A DNA stretch of 64,000 nt, from the NCBI RefSeq assembly GCF_001189955.1, contig NZ_LFLT01000002.1, positions 124,001 through 188,000 on the forward strand, read 5' to 3'. Made by a program: the position numbers and the translations under genes. The notes under the pieces are model-generated. The model was not told the DNA's origin, ran no database searches, and worked only from the letters and a program-made list of their open reading frames with translations. Shown here one piece after another: positions 1-8,603 of this stretch. This stretch comes from Herbaspirillum chlorophenolicum. GTDB lineage: Bacteria > Pseudomonadota > Gammaproteobacteria > Burkholderiales > Burkholderiaceae_D. Positions within the stretch are counted from its first letter, which is position 1; each line of letters starts with the position of its first letter.

Positions 1-91
1 AGACCTGGAGCCCTACGGCCAGGTCGAGCAGTTTCCCAAGATGGAAGGCCGCCAGATGATCATGGTGCTGGCGCCCAAGAAAAAGAAGTAA
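1..91 (+). CDS. infC: Translation initiation factor IF-3, C-terminal end (partial)
   Basis: Only the last 29 codons are present; the gene runs in from the left edge. The visible tail reads DLEPYGQVEQFPKMEGRQM and ends in a lysine-rich stretch before TAA, which is the usual end of the IF-3 C-terminal domain that binds the 30S subunit and controls start-codon choice. Its position just upstream of rpmI and rplT is the classical infC-rpmI-rplT operon order, which supports the identification. The rest of the protein cannot be judged from this window. Confidence 0.9.
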   Translation, partial: DLEPYGQVEQFPKMEGRQMIMVLAPKKKK

Positions 92-303
92 GTCGAAGTT
101 TGCCGTATCCGGATGGCGTCTCCCGATGCCGTCTGCGCTGTGAAAGCAGTGAAGTGTAGGGCCGACAAAGGATTTGCCGGCCGCAGTCAAATGCGGTGGG
201 CAAAAGCAGCGGAGGGTGAAATACCCGCCGCTGTCAAATAAGTGAGAGCAGGCATCAAAGAGCAGCGAGCATTGCTGCCACCTGCAATCATCAAAAAATG
301 GAG
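92..303 (+). other. infC-rpmI intergenic leader with hairpins
   Basis: This untranslated stretch between infC and rpmI has no convincing ORF. Two hairpins are visible: CCGCA/TGCGG at 181-196, and a longer one at 207-233 with arms CAGCGG and CCGCTG plus an inner GGT/ACC pairing. Neither is followed by a T-run, so they are unlikely terminators. In E. coli, L20 represses rpmI-rplT by binding structured mRNA upstream of rpmI, so this leader is a reasonable place for such control; that role is inferred here. Confidence 0.4.
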
Positions 304-319
304 CTGTCCGGAAGGACAG
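304..319 (+). promoter_or_regulatory. Hairpin covering the rpmI ribosome-binding site
   Basis: CTGTCC (304-309) and GGACAG (314-319) form a perfect 6-bp stem closed by the GNRA-type tetraloop GGAA. The only good Shine-Dalgarno sequence for rpmI, GGAAGGA at 310-316, lies in the loop and 3' arm, 10 bases before the ATG at 327. Folding would therefore hide the ribosome-binding site. This fits translational control of L35 and L20, but the regulator is inferred. Confidence 0.5.
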
Positions 320-326
320 AGTTGCT

Positions 327-524
327 ATGCCTAAGATGAAAACGAAGAGCAGCGCGAAGAAGCGTTTTCGCGTGCGCCCAGGCGGCACCGTCAAGCGCGG
401 TCAAGCCTTCAAGCGTCACATTCTGACCAAGAAGACCACCAAGAACAAACGCCAATTGCGCGGTGCAGTGGGAGTCCATGAGACTAACCTGACATCGGTT
501 CGCGCAATGCTGCCGTTCGCTTAA
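327..524 (+). CDS. rpmI: 50S ribosomal protein L35
   Basis: A 65-residue, very basic protein starting [14 protein letters not shown] and containing the [15 protein letters not shown] segment typical of L35. It is a component of the large ribosomal subunit. Length matches the family (64-66 residues). It lies between infC and rplT, 25 bases upstream of rplT, in the conserved operon. The start at 327 is supported by a GGAAGGA ribosome-binding site, which sits inside a hairpin and is probably a control point for L35 and L20 synthesis. Confidence 0.98.
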   Translation: MPKMKTKSSAKKRFRVRPGGTVKRGQAFKRHILTKKTTKNKRQLRGAVGVHETNLTSVRAMLPFA

Positions 525-549
525 CCTCACACTCAATTAAGGAGCTACT

Positions 550-912
550 ATGCCTAGAGTCAAACGTGGGGTAACAGCGCGTGCCCGTCACAAGAAAGTC
601 CTCGCCCTCGCCAAGGGTTACCGCGGTCGCCGCAAAAACGTCTACCGTATCGCCAAGCAAGCAGTCATGCGCGCTGGTCAATACGCGTACCGTGACCGCC
701 GTAACAAGAAGCGCGTGTTCCGTGCCCTGTGGATCGCCCGTATCAACGCCGCTGCCCGTCAGCATGGCGTGACCTACAGCGTGTTCATGAACGGCCTGAA
801 GCGCGCTTCGATCGAGCTGGACCGCAAGGTTCTGGCCGACATGGCTGTCACCGACAAGGCTGCTTTTGCTGCCATCGTCAACCAGGTGAAGGCCAACATC
901 GCTGCCGCCTGA
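550..912 (+). CDS. rplT: 50S ribosomal protein L20
   Basis: A 120-residue basic protein with the L20 signature [18 protein letters not shown] and the conserved [18 protein letters not shown] helix. L20 binds 23S rRNA and is needed early in 50S assembly; in E. coli and in Bacillus it also represses its own operon through the mRNA. A clear AAGGAG ribosome-binding site precedes the ATG. It is followed within 105 bases by a hairpin with a T-tract, then by the pheS leader, so transcription may be partly terminated between rplT and pheS. Confidence 0.98.
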   Translation: MPRVKRGVTARARHKKVLALAKGYRGRRKNVYRIAKQAVMRAGQYAYRDRRNKKRVFRALWIARINAAARQHGVTYSVFMNGLKRASIELDRKVLADMAVTDKAAFAAIVNQVKANIAAA

Positions 913-992
913 TCGTCAGCGTGTTGATGCGGTTGCCGACCGCTGAATGGTTCAACGCCTAAAGTAGTACAGCAGTCGGCGCTGCAAAATCC

Positions 993-1032
993 TGCGGGGC
1001 AAAGGTGTAATACCGATGCCCCGTATGTTTTT
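993..1032 (+). terminator. Hairpin with T-tract after rplT (terminator or attenuator)
   Basis: Arms TGCGGGGCA (993-1001) and TGCCCCGTA (1017-1025) pair over 9 bp including one G-T pair, and are followed by TGTTTTT. This looks like an intrinsic terminator for the rplT transcript. The loop and 3' arm contain the ribosome-binding site and start codon of the small Phe-rich ORF at 1016, so the structure could also control leader translation. Which role dominates cannot be told from sequence alone. Confidence 0.55.
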
Positions 1033-1108
1033 GATCCACCGATTTGTGGATCTTCTTCTTTTCGACTTCGTCGTCGGATTTTCGATTGGAGCGAGACTTA
1101 CCGCATGA
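1016..1108 (+). CDS. Candidate Phe-rich leader peptide of pheST
   Basis: A 30-codon ORF with five phenylalanine codons (residues 5, 10, 16, 18 and 22). It has a plausible ribosome-binding site, AAGGTG at 1002-1007, eight bases before the ATG. Its TGA overlaps the pheS ATG in an ATGA arrangement, so pheS translation may be coupled to it. E. coli pheST is controlled by the PheM leader peptide and attenuation; this is a positional analogue, not a recognisable homologue. Translation of the leader is inferred from start context, Phe content and coupling only. Confidence 0.45.
   Translation: MPRMFLIHRFVDLLLFDFVVGFSIGARLTA
1033..1062 (+). terminator. Candidate pheST attenuator hairpin
   Basis: GATCCAC (1033-1039) and GTGGATC (1046-1052) form a perfect 7-bp stem around a 6-base loop, followed directly by TTCTTCTTTT. 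The hairpin lies inside the Phe-rich leader ORF, with Phe codon 10 in the loop. The stem plus U-rich tail resembles an intrinsic terminator, and its place 43 bases before pheS suggests attenuation of the pheS-pheT-ihfA operon. Confidence 0.5.
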
Positions 1109-2121
1109 ATCCCCTAGACCAACTCGTGGCGCAGGCGCAGAGCGATTTCACCGCCGCGACCGATGCTGCCGCACTGGAAAACGCCAAGGCAAAATATCTG
1201 GGCAAGACCGGCCAGATCACCGAGCAGATGAAGGGGCTGGGCAAGCTGGCCCCTGAAGAGCGCAAGGCGCAGGGGGCGATCATCAACGTCGCCAAGGAAC
1301 AGATCGAAAACGCGCTGACCGCACGCCGTGACGAACTGTCGAATGCGCAGATGCAGGCGCGCCTGAATGCGGAAGCGATCGATGTCACGCTGCCCGGCCG
1401 CGGCCGCGGCGTTGGCGGCATCCACCCGGTGATGCGCTCGTGGCAGCGCGTCGAGGAAATCTTCCGTTCGATCGGCTTCGACGTGGCCGACGGCCCCGAG
1501 ATCGAAACCGACTGGACCAATTTCACCGCATTGAACAGCCCGGAAAACCACCCGGCCCGTTCGATGCAGGACACCTTCTACATCGAAGGCAACGATACGC
1601 AGGGCAAGCCCTTGCTGCTGCGTACCCACACCAGCCCGATGCAGGTGCGTTACGCGCGCATGAACAAGCCGCCGATCAAGGTGATCGCGCCCGGCCGTAC
1701 CTACCGCGTCGACAGCGATGCTACCCACTCGCCAATGTTCCACCAGGTCGAAGGCCTGTGGATCGCCGAGGACATCAGCTTCGCCGACTTGAAGGGCGTC
1801 TACCTCAATTTCGTCAAGGCCTTCTTCGAGACCGACGACCTGCAGGTGCGTTTCCGCCCATCCTATTTCCCGTTCACCGAACCCTCGGCCGAAATCGACA
1901 TCGCCTTCGGCAGCGGCCCGCTGAAGGGGCGCTGGCTGGAAGTCTCCGGCGCCGGCCAGGTGCATCCGACCGTGGTGCGCAACATGGGGCTGGATCCCGA
2001 GCAATACATCGGCTTCGCGTTCGGCTCCGGCCTCGAGCGCCTGACCATGCTGCGCTATGGGATCAACGACCTGCGCCTGTTCTATGAAGGCGACCTGCGT
2101 TTCCTCAAGCAATTCAATTAA
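1105..2121 (+). CDS. pheS: Phenylalanine--tRNA ligase alpha subunit
   Basis: 338 residues, slightly longer than the E. coli enzyme. It forms the catalytic subunit of the alpha2-beta2 synthetase that charges tRNA-Phe. The N-terminal coiled-coil region spans about residues 1-90. The class II core follows, with the motif-2 region around [12 protein letters not shown] and the C-terminal motif-3 [12 protein letters not shown]. It is followed by pheT after 72 bases. The ATG overlaps the stop of the upstream leader ORF; GGAG at 1087-1090 is a rather distant ribosome-binding site, consistent with coupled translation. Confidence 0.97.
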   Translation: MNPLDQLVAQAQSDFTAATDAAALENAKAKYLGKTGQITEQMKGLGKLAPEERKAQGAIINVAKEQIENALTARRDELSNAQMQARLNAEAIDVTLPGRGRGVGGIHPVMRSWQRVEEIFRSIGFDVADGPEIETDWTNFTALNSPENHPARSMQDTFYIEGNDTQGKPLLLRTHTSPMQVRYARMNKPPIKVIAPGRTYRVDSDATHSPMFHQVEGLWIAEDISFADLKGVYLNFVKAFFETDDLQVRFRPSYFPFTEPSAEIDIAFGSGPLKGRWLEVSGAGQVHPTVVRNMGLDPEQYIGFAFGSGLERLTMLRYGINDLRLFYEGDLRFLKQFN

Positions 2122-2135
2122 ACCGATAACGAGCG

Positions 2136-2157
2136 GCACCGCCTGCGTGGGCGGTGC
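2136..2157 (+). other. Hairpin in the pheS-pheT gap
   Basis: GCACCGCC and GGCGGTGC pair perfectly over 8 bp around a 6-base loop. No T-run follows, so it is not an intrinsic terminator. It may stabilise the pheS message or act as a REP-like element; its role is unknown. Confidence 0.45.
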
Positions 2158-2193
2158 ACGTCCGGCTGATAGCTGAAACTGAAAGTCTGAATC

Positions 2194-4620
2194 ATGCAAT
2201 TCTCCGAAAACTGGTTGCGCACGATGGTCAATCCGAACATGACGTCGGATGAACTCTCGCATTTGCTGACGATGTCCGGCCTGGAAGTGGAGGAGGTGGA
2301 GCCGGTTGCTCCCCCATTCACCAATGTCGTGGTGGGCGAAGTGCTGGAAGTGGCCAAGCACCCCGATGCCGATCGCCTCAACGTGTGCCGCGTCAACGTG
2401 CATACCGGCACCATCCTCAACATCGTGTGCGGCGCACCCAACGTGCGCCCCGGGTTGAAGGTGCCATGCGCGATGGTTGGCGCCGTGCTGCCGCCGGGCA
2501 CAGATGGCAAGCCTTTCGAGATCAAGGTTGGCAAGCTGCGCGGCGTGGAGTCGCAGGGCATGCTGTGCTCGGCGCGCGAGCTGAAGCTGTCGGAGGACCA
2601 TGGCGGCCTGATGGAGCTGCCCGACGACGCACCGGTCGGCCAGAATTTCCGTGATTACCTGCAGTTGAACGACCTCAAGTTCACCATCAAGCTCACCCCC
2701 AACAAGGCGGACTGCCTGTCGGTGCTGGGCGTGGCGCGCGAAGTGTCGGCACTGACCGGCACGCCGCTGAAGGCGCCGCAGTTCCAGACGGTTGCCGTCA
2801 ACCTGGACGAAAAACTGCCGGTGCGCATTTCCGCGCCCGACCTGTGCGGCCGTTTCGCCGGCCGCGTGATCCGCGGCCTCAATGCCAAGGCGCCGACCCC
2901 GCAATGGATGAAGCAGCGCCTGGAGCGCAGCGGCCAACGCTCGATCTCGGCGCTGGTGGACATCTCCAACTACGTCATGCTGGAACTGGGCCGCCCGTCG
3001 CACGTGTTCGACCTGGACAAGATTCATGGCGGCCTCGACGTGCGCTGGGGCAAGAAGGGCGAATCGCTCAAGCTCCTGAACGGCAACACCGTGGAAGTCG
3101 ACGAATGGGTCGGCGTGATCTCCGACGACCGCGAAATCGAATCGCTGGCCGGCATCATGGGTGGCGACGCCACCGCCGTGTCGCTGGACACCACCAATAT
3201 CTACCTGGAAGCCGCCTTCTGGTTCCCGCAGGCGATCCAGGGCCGCGCACGCCGCTACAACTTCTCGACCGATGCCGCGCACCGTTTCGAACGCGGGGTG
3301 GATTTCGCCACCGTGGTCGAGCACATTGAGCGCATCACGGCACTGCTGATCGAGATCTGCGGTACGCCCGACACCAAGATCGGCCAGGTCGACGACCAGG
3401 TCGTCAACCTGCCCAAGCGCAATCCCGTGCAGTTGCGCACCGCGCGCGCTGCCAAGGTGATTGGCGTCGAGATCACCGATGAGATGGTGGCCGATATTTT
3501 CAAGCGCCTGGGTTTATCGTTTACCCAGGAACCCGGCCTGTTCTCGGTGACGCCGCCGTCCTACCGTTTCGACATCGAGATCGAGGAAGACCTGATCGAA
3601 GAGGTCGCCCGCGTCTACGGCTTCGAGAACATTCCGACGTTGCCGCCGGTGGCTGCCAACGCGATGCGTATCGCACCGGAAGAGTCGCGCTCCCTGTTTG
3701 CGATCCGCCGCCTGCTGGCCGACCAGGATTATCAGGAAGTGGTCAATTTCAGTTTCGTGGAAACGGCATGGGAAGCGGACTTCGCCGGCAATACCGACCC
3801 GATCAAGCTGCTCAATCCCATCGCCAGCCAGATGGGCGTAATGCGCTCATCGCTGATCGCCGGCCTGGTGGCCAATGCGCGCTACAACATCAACCGCAAG
3901 GCCTCGCGCATTCGTGTGTTTGAAGTCGGTGCGGTGTTCGCCAAGAATCCTGCCATCGTCGACGGCCCGCTATCGGTGGCCGGCTTCGAGCAGCCAAAGC
4001 GCGTCGGCGCGCTGGCCTATGGGGCGGTGGCCGAAGAGCAATGGGGCCAGCCCAGCCGCAATGTGGATTTCTTCGATGTCAAAGCTGACCTGGAAGCCTT
4101 GTTTGCCCCACGCACGTTGCGCTTCGCCAAGATCGACCATCCGGCGCTGCACCCGGGCCGTTCGGCCAGCGTGATGCTGGGCGAAGAGGTGATCGGCGTG
4201 ATCGGTGAGCTGCACCCCAAGTGGCAGCAAAAGTACGACCTGCCATTGCCGCCCGTGGTGTTCGAAGTCAGCGCTGATGCACTGCAGCAGCGCGACTTGC
4301 CGTCCTATGCCGAAATCTCCAAATTCCCGGCAGTCAGCCGCGACCTCGCGCTGGTCGTCAAGCAGCCGGTGGCAGCCCAGCAACTGCTGGATGTTTTCGC
4401 CGTGGAGAAGCAGGCCAATCCGGCATGCGCTATCATCCAAGCCATTGTTTTATTTGATGAATATCAGGGCAAGGGGCTGGAAAATGACGAAAAAAGCCTT
4501 GCGTTCCGATTCACCATGCAAGATACTCAAAACACCCTTCAGGATGACAAAGTCGACGTTGCGATGAATGCACTGGTGACAGCTGCAAGCGCAAAGCTTG
4601 GCGCCAGATTACGTGCCTGA
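2194..4620 (+). CDS. pheT: Phenylalanine--tRNA ligase beta subunit
   Basis: 808 residues, the full length of a bacterial PheT. Visible parts in order: an EMAP-like tRNA-binding domain at about 40-150 ([13 protein letters not shown]), the B3/B4 editing region around 210-390, a B5 domain around 400-470, a catalytic-like core, and a C-terminal ferredoxin-fold anticodon-binding domain beginning near [14 protein letters not shown]. It pairs with PheS and edits mischarged Tyr-tRNA-Phe. ihfA follows after 62 bases, as in many proteobacteria. Confidence 0.97.
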   Translation: MQFSENWLRTMVNPNMTSDELSHLLTMSGLEVEEVEPVAPPFTNVVVGEVLEVAKHPDADRLNVCRVNVHTGTILNIVCGAPNVRPGLKVPCAMVGAVLPPGTDGKPFEIKVGKLRGVESQGMLCSARELKLSEDHGGLMELPDDAPVGQNFRDYLQLNDLKFTIKLTPNKADCLSVLGVAREVSALTGTPLKAPQFQTVAVNLDEKLPVRISAPDLCGRFAGRVIRGLNAKAPTPQWMKQRLERSGQRSISALVDISNYVMLELGRPSHVFDLDKIHGGLDVRWGKKGESLKLLNGNTVEVDEWVGVISDDREIESLAGIMGGDATAVSLDTTNIYLEAAFWFPQAIQGRARRYNFSTDAAHRFERGVDFATVVEHIERITALLIEICGTPDTKIGQVDDQVVNLPKRNPVQLRTARAAKVIGVEITDEMVADIFKRLGLSFTQEPGLFSVTPPSYRFDIEIEEDLIEEVARVYGFENIPTLPPVAANAMRIAPEESRSLFAIRRLLADQDYQEVVNFSFVETAWEADFAGNTDPIKLLNPIASQMGVMRSSLIAGLVANARYNINRKASRIRVFEVGAVFAKNPAIVDGPLSVAGFEQPKRVGALAYGAVAEEQWGQPSRNVDFFDVKADLEALFAPRTLRFAKIDHPALHPGRSASVMLGEEVIGVIGELHPKWQQKYDLPLPPVVFEVSADALQQRDLPSYAEISKFPAVSRDLALVVKQPVAAQQLLDVFAVEKQANPACAIIQAIVLFDEYQGKGLENDEKSLAFRFTMQDTQNTLQDDKVDVAMNALVTAASAKLGARLRA

Positions 4621-4682
4621 TGTGAGTCCCCGAAAAATAATTACGGACCGGAACCGGTAAGACGGCCAAGCCATTCATCGCC

Positions 4683-5096
4683 ATGAACAACGTGAATTCA
4701 AACGAATTTCAATCCGTGCTGGACGCCGACCTGCAGCGCGCCGTGCTGGAATCCCAGGCGCGCTCGCAGGCCGAAAAAAACCTGCCGACGCTGACCAAGG
4801 CCGAACTGGCCGAACTTTTATTTGAACAGGTCGGTCTGAACAAGCGCGAAGCGAAAGACATGGTGGAAACCTTTTTCGATGAGATTCGCAACGCGCTTGA
4901 GCGCGGCGAGGCGGTCAAGCTGTCCGGCTTCGGTAACTTTCAGTTACGTGACAAGCCCCAGCGTCCAGGCCGCAATCCGAAGACCGGTGAAGAAATTCCC
5001 ATTACGGCAAGGCGCGTGGTCACGTTCCATGCCAGTCAGAAATTGAAGGAAATGGTGGAGCTCTCCAACGGCAACTCCGTTGAACTGTCCGTCTAA
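4683..5096 (+). CDS. ihfA: Integration host factor subunit alpha
   Basis: 137 residues. The C-terminal 100 residues are a clear HU/IHF fold with [30 protein letters not shown] and the DNA-intercalating [13 protein letters not shown] arm. IHF alpha pairs with IHF beta, bends DNA and shapes promoters, recombination sites and origins. About 36 extra N-terminal residues precede the usual start near LPTLTKAE, unlike the 99-residue E. coli protein. No internal ATG or better ribosome-binding site was found to shorten it, so the extension is kept, but the start is uncertain. It follows pheT in the classical order. Confidence 0.95.
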   Translation: MNNVNSNEFQSVLDADLQRAVLESQARSQAEKNLPTLTKAELAELLFEQVGLNKREAKDMVETFFDEIRNALERGEAVKLSGFGNFQLRDKPQRPGRNPKTGEEIPITARRVVTFHASQKLKEMVELSNGNSVELSV

Positions 5097-5099
5097 TCT

Positions 5100-5501
5100 A
5101 TGAACGATCGTGTCAATAAACCTGCGGCAATCGTTTTGCCGCCGATTCCCGCCAAGCGCTATTTCACGATCGGCGAGGTCAGCGAATTGTGCGGCGTCAA
5201 GCCGCACGTGCTGCGTTACTGGGAGCAGGAATTCACCCAGTTGAAGCCGGTCAAGCGTCGCGGCAATCGCCGCTATTACCAGCATCATGAAGTGCTGCTG
5301 ATCCGCCGCATCCGCGAGCTGCTGTATGAACAAGGCTTTACCATCAGCGGCGCCCGCAACAAGCTGGATGGGAGCAATGGGCTCGAGCAGCCTGAAGTCT
5401 TTCAGGAGCCGGCCATCAGTCTGGACGAGGCCGGCATCGAGAAGATTCGCGAAGAATTGCGCGCGGTACTGCATACCTTGAGGCCAGGGGCGCTTGCCTG
5501 A
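5100..5501 (+). CDS. MerR-family transcriptional regulator
   Basis: 133 residues with a MerR winged-helix domain at about 18-85: YFTIGEVSELCGVKPHVLRYWE, then the wing RRGNRRYYQHHEVLLI. The C-terminus is short and helical without the metal-binding cysteines of MerR, ZntR or CueR, so it is probably not a metal sensor. It starts three bases after ihfA and likely shares its transcript; no separate ribosome-binding site is visible. A small MerR-like gene after ihfA is common in Betaproteobacteria, but its target is unknown to me. Confidence 0.9.
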   Translation: MNDRVNKPAAIVLPPIPAKRYFTIGEVSELCGVKPHVLRYWEQEFTQLKPVKRRGNRRYYQHHEVLLIRRIRELLYEQGFTISGARNKLDGSNGLEQPEVFQEPAISLDEAGIEKIREELRAVLHTLRPGALA

Positions 5502-5527
5502 TTTCTGCCTGCCTGGAGGTCCATTTG

Positions 5528-5559
5528 AAAACCGCTGCATGTCATGCAGCGGTTTTTTT
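5528..5559 (+). terminator. Intrinsic terminator after the pheST-ihfA-merR operon
   Basis: AAAACCGCTGCA (5528-5539) pairs perfectly with TGCAGCGGTTTT (5545-5556) around a 5-base loop and runs into seven T residues. It lies 27 bases after the MerR-type gene and closes the operon. Confidence 0.92.
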
Positions 5560-5657
5560 ATTGATATGTGCTTGCGGGAGGAGGAGTGAGGGCGGGCGCC
5601 GTACTTGGCGCGGCATCATCCCTTCCTGCGCCGGCCGTGTAATGAAAGGAGCGTCAC

Positions 5658-6188
5658 ATGAAACATCAATGGCGGCCCATGGTGGCTGCGGATTTGCCGA
5701 AGGTCATGGCCATGGCGGCTGTCGTGCACGCCGGTTATTTCGAGGAAGAGCAGGTCTTTGCGGAGCGCCTGGCATTGTTCGCAGCAGGCTGCTGGATAGC
5801 GGAACGCACGGACGGTGCGCTGCCGCCGCAGCCGGTCGGCTATGCGGTGATGCACCCGGCACGGCTCGGATATCCGCCATCGCTCAATTCTCTCCTGCAC
5901 ACGCTGGACGATCATGCGGATTGCCTCTATCTGCATGATGTAGCCTTGCTTGCCGATGCGCGCGGCGCGGGTCTTGGCCACGCCTTGCTGGCGATCCTGC
6001 GCGAGCAGATGCGGCATTCCGGCCTGACGCAGGCGGCGCTGGTCGCAGTGCACAGTTCCCGGCCGTACTGGGAGGCGGCGGGCTTCGCCGTCCTGCAGCA
6101 GATGCCGGCAGCATTGTCGGAAAAACTGGCGAGCTACGACAGGCAGGCGGTGTACATGGTAATGACATCTGCCGACGCCATTGGGTGA
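5658..6188 (+). CDS. GNAT-family N-acetyltransferase
   Basis: 176 residues with the acetyl-CoA-binding motif A of GNAT enzymes at about 97-115 (DVALLADARGAGLGHALL, the R-G-x-G-L-G loop) and a following motif B-like segment with SRPYWEAAGF. It should transfer an acetyl group from acetyl-CoA to an amine; the substrate is unknown. AAAGGAG precedes the ATG at good spacing. It stands alone between the ihfA operon terminator and a convergent PAP2 gene, so context gives no hint of substrate. Confidence 0.88.
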   Translation: MKHQWRPMVAADLPKVMAMAAVVHAGYFEEEQVFAERLALFAAGCWIAERTDGALPPQPVGYAVMHPARLGYPPSLNSLLHTLDDHADCLYLHDVALLADARGAGLGHALLAILREQMRHSGLTQAALVAVHSSRPYWEAAGFAVLQQMPAALSEKLASYDRQAVYMVMTSADAIG

Positions 6189-6314
6189 GTCGGCGTCCTA
6201 TGCGCCGATGACGAAATTCAGGACAACACAGAATAACGAAAACTGAATGGGAAAGGGCCGGCATGCATATTGGCTGGCCGATCTTGGCAGATGCCGTAGA
6301 GGGCCGCTTCCTCT

Positions 6315-6926
6315 TTAAAGCGGTTCAGTGCGGATGAATGCCTGTTCCCGGCCCGACAATTTCATCGCAATTTCCTGGAGCAGGTCATGGGTGGGGGCTG
6401 GCTTGCCTCCGGTCCCAAGCAGCAGGGCTGCGATGAGAATGGCGGGCGCCCATTTGGCTGAGAGCCGGCCTGGTGCAACATCGTAACTGCGGCAAAAAGC
6501 CCATGCGGCTATTGCGCCGGTCATCAGGCCGGCAATGACTTCCGATTCAGAATGCAGATGCAGCAGCAGGCGCGAGGCGCCCACGGTAAGCACCAGGGCG
6601 GTGGCGATGCCCAGCAGAACCAGGGGAAGGTGCGGTGAGCGCTCCCTGCCGAACAGGAATGCCGCTGACAGGTAGACTGCCGCGGCAGAGGCGGTATGTC
6701 CGCTGATGCCGGTGAAGTTGATGAAGGGCGGACGAATATCCCAGCCCATGAACAGGAGCTTGCTGATAACGACAAGCAGCATCGCGCAGCAAAAATAAAA
6801 AAGCCATCGGGCGGCCTGTTTCCAGGCGCCGTTCAATGCGAGCCAGATGGCAAGAACAAAGGCGCCGGGGACAGTGATTGCGCTGTCTCCAAGGGAAGTG
6901 ACTGCATTCCAGATCGTCATCATCAA
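6315..6926 (-). CDS. PAP2-family membrane phosphatase
   Basis: 203 residues with several hydrophobic segments. The three PAP2 phosphatase blocks are present: K56 with RP at 65-66, SGH at 75-77, and SR at 118-119 followed by H125. The last acidic residue of block 3 is Glu129 instead of the usual Asp. Such enzymes dephosphorylate lipid phosphates including undecaprenyl diphosphate. The gene is divergent from the exopolysaccharide cluster, so lipid-carrier recycling for EPS is a fair guess, but it could equally be a general phospholipid phosphatase. The ribosome-binding site is poor and the start has three successive ATGs. Confidence 0.82.
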   Translation of the reverse strand: MMMTIWNAVTSLGDSAITVPGAFVLAIWLALNGAWKQAARWLFYFCCAMLLVVISKLLFMGWDIRPPFINFTGISGHTASAAAVYLSAAFLFGRERSPHLPLVLLGIATALVLTVGASRLLLHLHSESEVIAGLMTGAIAAWAFCRSYDVAPGRLSAKWAPAILIAALLLGTGGKPAPTHDLLQEIAMKLSGREQAFIRTEPL

Positions 6927-7344
6927 TACATCAAAAAGAAGTGCTGTTATTCAAATGCAGCCAGCGCTGCCGGAGTGAACACTGCCGGCAGGCGTGATCT
7001 ACCTATTCCATTGGAAATTGTGCCAGTTGTTGCTGAGGTGAGGCGACGCTGGATGGAGTTTTTTCGCGCGCAAAAATTCACCAAAATTTTCTCTGGCATG
7101 CAAATGCAGGAGCATCTTTCGGCATCTCGTCGCATTGTCCTACAGCGCATGTAGGGATCTGCTGATTGACTTTTTTGGGGAAAATTTAATTAACACATTA
7201 ATTTATATTTCGCAATACTTTTTCAACATTTATTTTGATTAAATGGGGAAAATGCTGCATGATGACATCTGATTTTTTCTGTTGCGACGCAGCAATGGAC
7301 GGTTGGGAAAATTTCCTATGTTGAACTTTGCATAACAGGAAGGG
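6927..7344 (+). promoter_or_regulatory. AT-rich upstream region of the EPS operon with repeated GGGAAAAT boxes
   Basis: This 418-base gap separates the PAP2 gene from the EPS cluster and is much more AT-rich than its surroundings, especially 7160-7320. Three co-oriented copies of GGGAAAAT occur at 7178, 7246 and 7305; the last forms the near-palindrome GGAAAATTTCC. A related inverted box, AAAATTTTC, lies near 7083. TTGACT at 7166-7171 could be a -35 element, but no convincing -10 follows at 16-18 bases. The layout suggests a regulated EPS promoter; the exact start site is not resolvable. Confidence 0.45.
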
Positions 7345-8595
7345 ATGTTGAACAGGATGACTTTGCGGTTTTCATTCGTTTTCTCTGGCCGATCAGGTGC
7401 CCCATTTATCGCTCTCGTAGCCTTGGGGACGCTGCATCCGGCCTATGCAGCCGATGAGGACGGCAAGGTTGTCACGCCCTATGCCCAGTACTCGATTCTC
7501 TATGACGACAATTTGCTGCGACTGCGTGATGAAAATGCCGCATTGTCCGCGGTCGGCACCACCCAGATGTCCGATTACGTACGCAATGCCGTCGGCGGGA
7601 TCAAGATCGACAAGATGATCAGCCGCCAACACATCATGCTGGATGCGAGCTTGAACCGGACCAATTTTGATTATTTCAAGCAGTTCGATAACACCGGCAA
7701 GGATTTGAAGGCGGATTGGGGCTGGGTGGCTGGCGACTATCTGTCAGGCGATGTTGGCTATGTCTATTCCGAGGCGCTGACCCCATTCCAGAATTTTCGG
7801 GTGTTCGAGAAGAACATGCGGACCCAGAAAACAAGCTACGCGACGGCCGCATGGCGCATGCATCCGGACTGGACGCTGCGAACGCAATTTACGCGCTTCA
7901 GCCTGGATTACGACCTGGCGTCGCAACTGCCCAATACGCTGGAGCAGAACTCGGCCGAGCTGGGCTTGGACTACACCGCACGCAGCGGCAGTGTGGCGGG
8001 AATCCAATTACGTCATTCGCGCGGCACTTTTCCCTACACCACCGTCATCAGCGGCACCGAAATCAATAACTCGTTCAAGCAGGATGAGGTGAAGGCGAAG
8101 GTCCTGTGGCTGTTCAGCGGCAAGACGCGCTTGCAGTTCCTGGGCGGCTGGGTTGAGCGCACGCGCGACATGTCCGGTGCGGCCGATTATTCGGGCTTCA
8201 ATGCACGCGTGATTGCAGACTGGGCGGCCACCGGCCAGACCCTGTTTACCGTCAACCTGTGGCGTGAAATCGGCGGCTTGAGCGATGTCGATGCGAACTA
8301 TGCGCTGACCAACGGCGTCAGCCTGGCCGCGAAGCTGCAATCTTCCGACAAGCTGCGTTTCGACGGTTTTCTGGACTATGAAAAGCGCAATTACAACGGC
8401 GCGGCAGTGATTACCGGCGTAACGCCCTCATCCCGTCGCGACAAGTATGAAAAGGCCACCCTGAGCGTGACTTACTCGCCGACAACATCATTGTCATTGA
8501 TCGGCTCGATCTTTCGCGAAAAGCTGCAGTCGAATATCGATAGTTTAGGTTACGTCTCCAACGGTATCGCGGTAACAACACGCTACGAGTTCTGA
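7345..8595 (+). CDS. epsL: EpsL-like outer-membrane beta-barrel protein of the EPS operon
   Basis: 416 residues. A signal peptide ends near HPAYA/AD (about residue 34), and the rest is rich in alternating aromatic and polar residues ending in RYEF, typical of an outer-membrane barrel. It resembles the EpsL-type protein found at the start of EpsE/F/G-type exopolysaccharide operons, and probably helps polymer pass the outer membrane. AGGA lies four bases before the ATG at 7345; an ATG at 7357 is a possible alternative. The name rests on barrel character and operon position. Confidence 0.65.
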   Translation: MLNRMTLRFSFVFSGRSGAPFIALVALGTLHPAYAADEDGKVVTPYAQYSILYDDNLLRLRDENAALSAVGTTQMSDYVRNAVGGIKIDKMISRQHIMLDASLNRTNFDYFKQFDNTGKDLKADWGWVAGDYLSGDVGYVYSEALTPFQNFRVFEKNMRTQKTSYATAAWRMHPDWTLRTQFTRFSLDYDLASQLPNTLEQNSAELGLDYTARSGSVAGIQLRHSRGTFPYTTVISGTEINNSFKQDEVKAKVLWLFSGKTRLQFLGGWVERTRDMSGAADYSGFNARVIADWAATGQTLFTVNLWREIGGLSDVDANYALTNGVSLAAKLQSSDKLRFDGFLDYEKRNYNGAAVITGVTPSSRRDKYEKATLSVTYSPTTSLSLIGSIFREKLQSNIDSLGYVSNGIAVTTRYEF

Positions 8596-8603
8596 GGTCC
8601 GAT

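Noticed and set aside
1114-3324. 736-codon open frame on the reverse strand
   Set aside because: Antisense to pheS and pheT, low-complexity His/Arg/Gln composition, no ribosome-binding site or family.
7094-7107. Possible sigma-54 promoter TGGCAT..TGC upstream of the EPS genes
   Set aside because: The GG-to-GC spacing is one base short of the strict requirement and the -12 TTGC is incomplete.
6947-7150. 67-codon reverse ORF in the EPS upstream gap
   Set aside because: Cys/Arg-rich shadow composition, no ribosome-binding site and no resemblance to known proteins.
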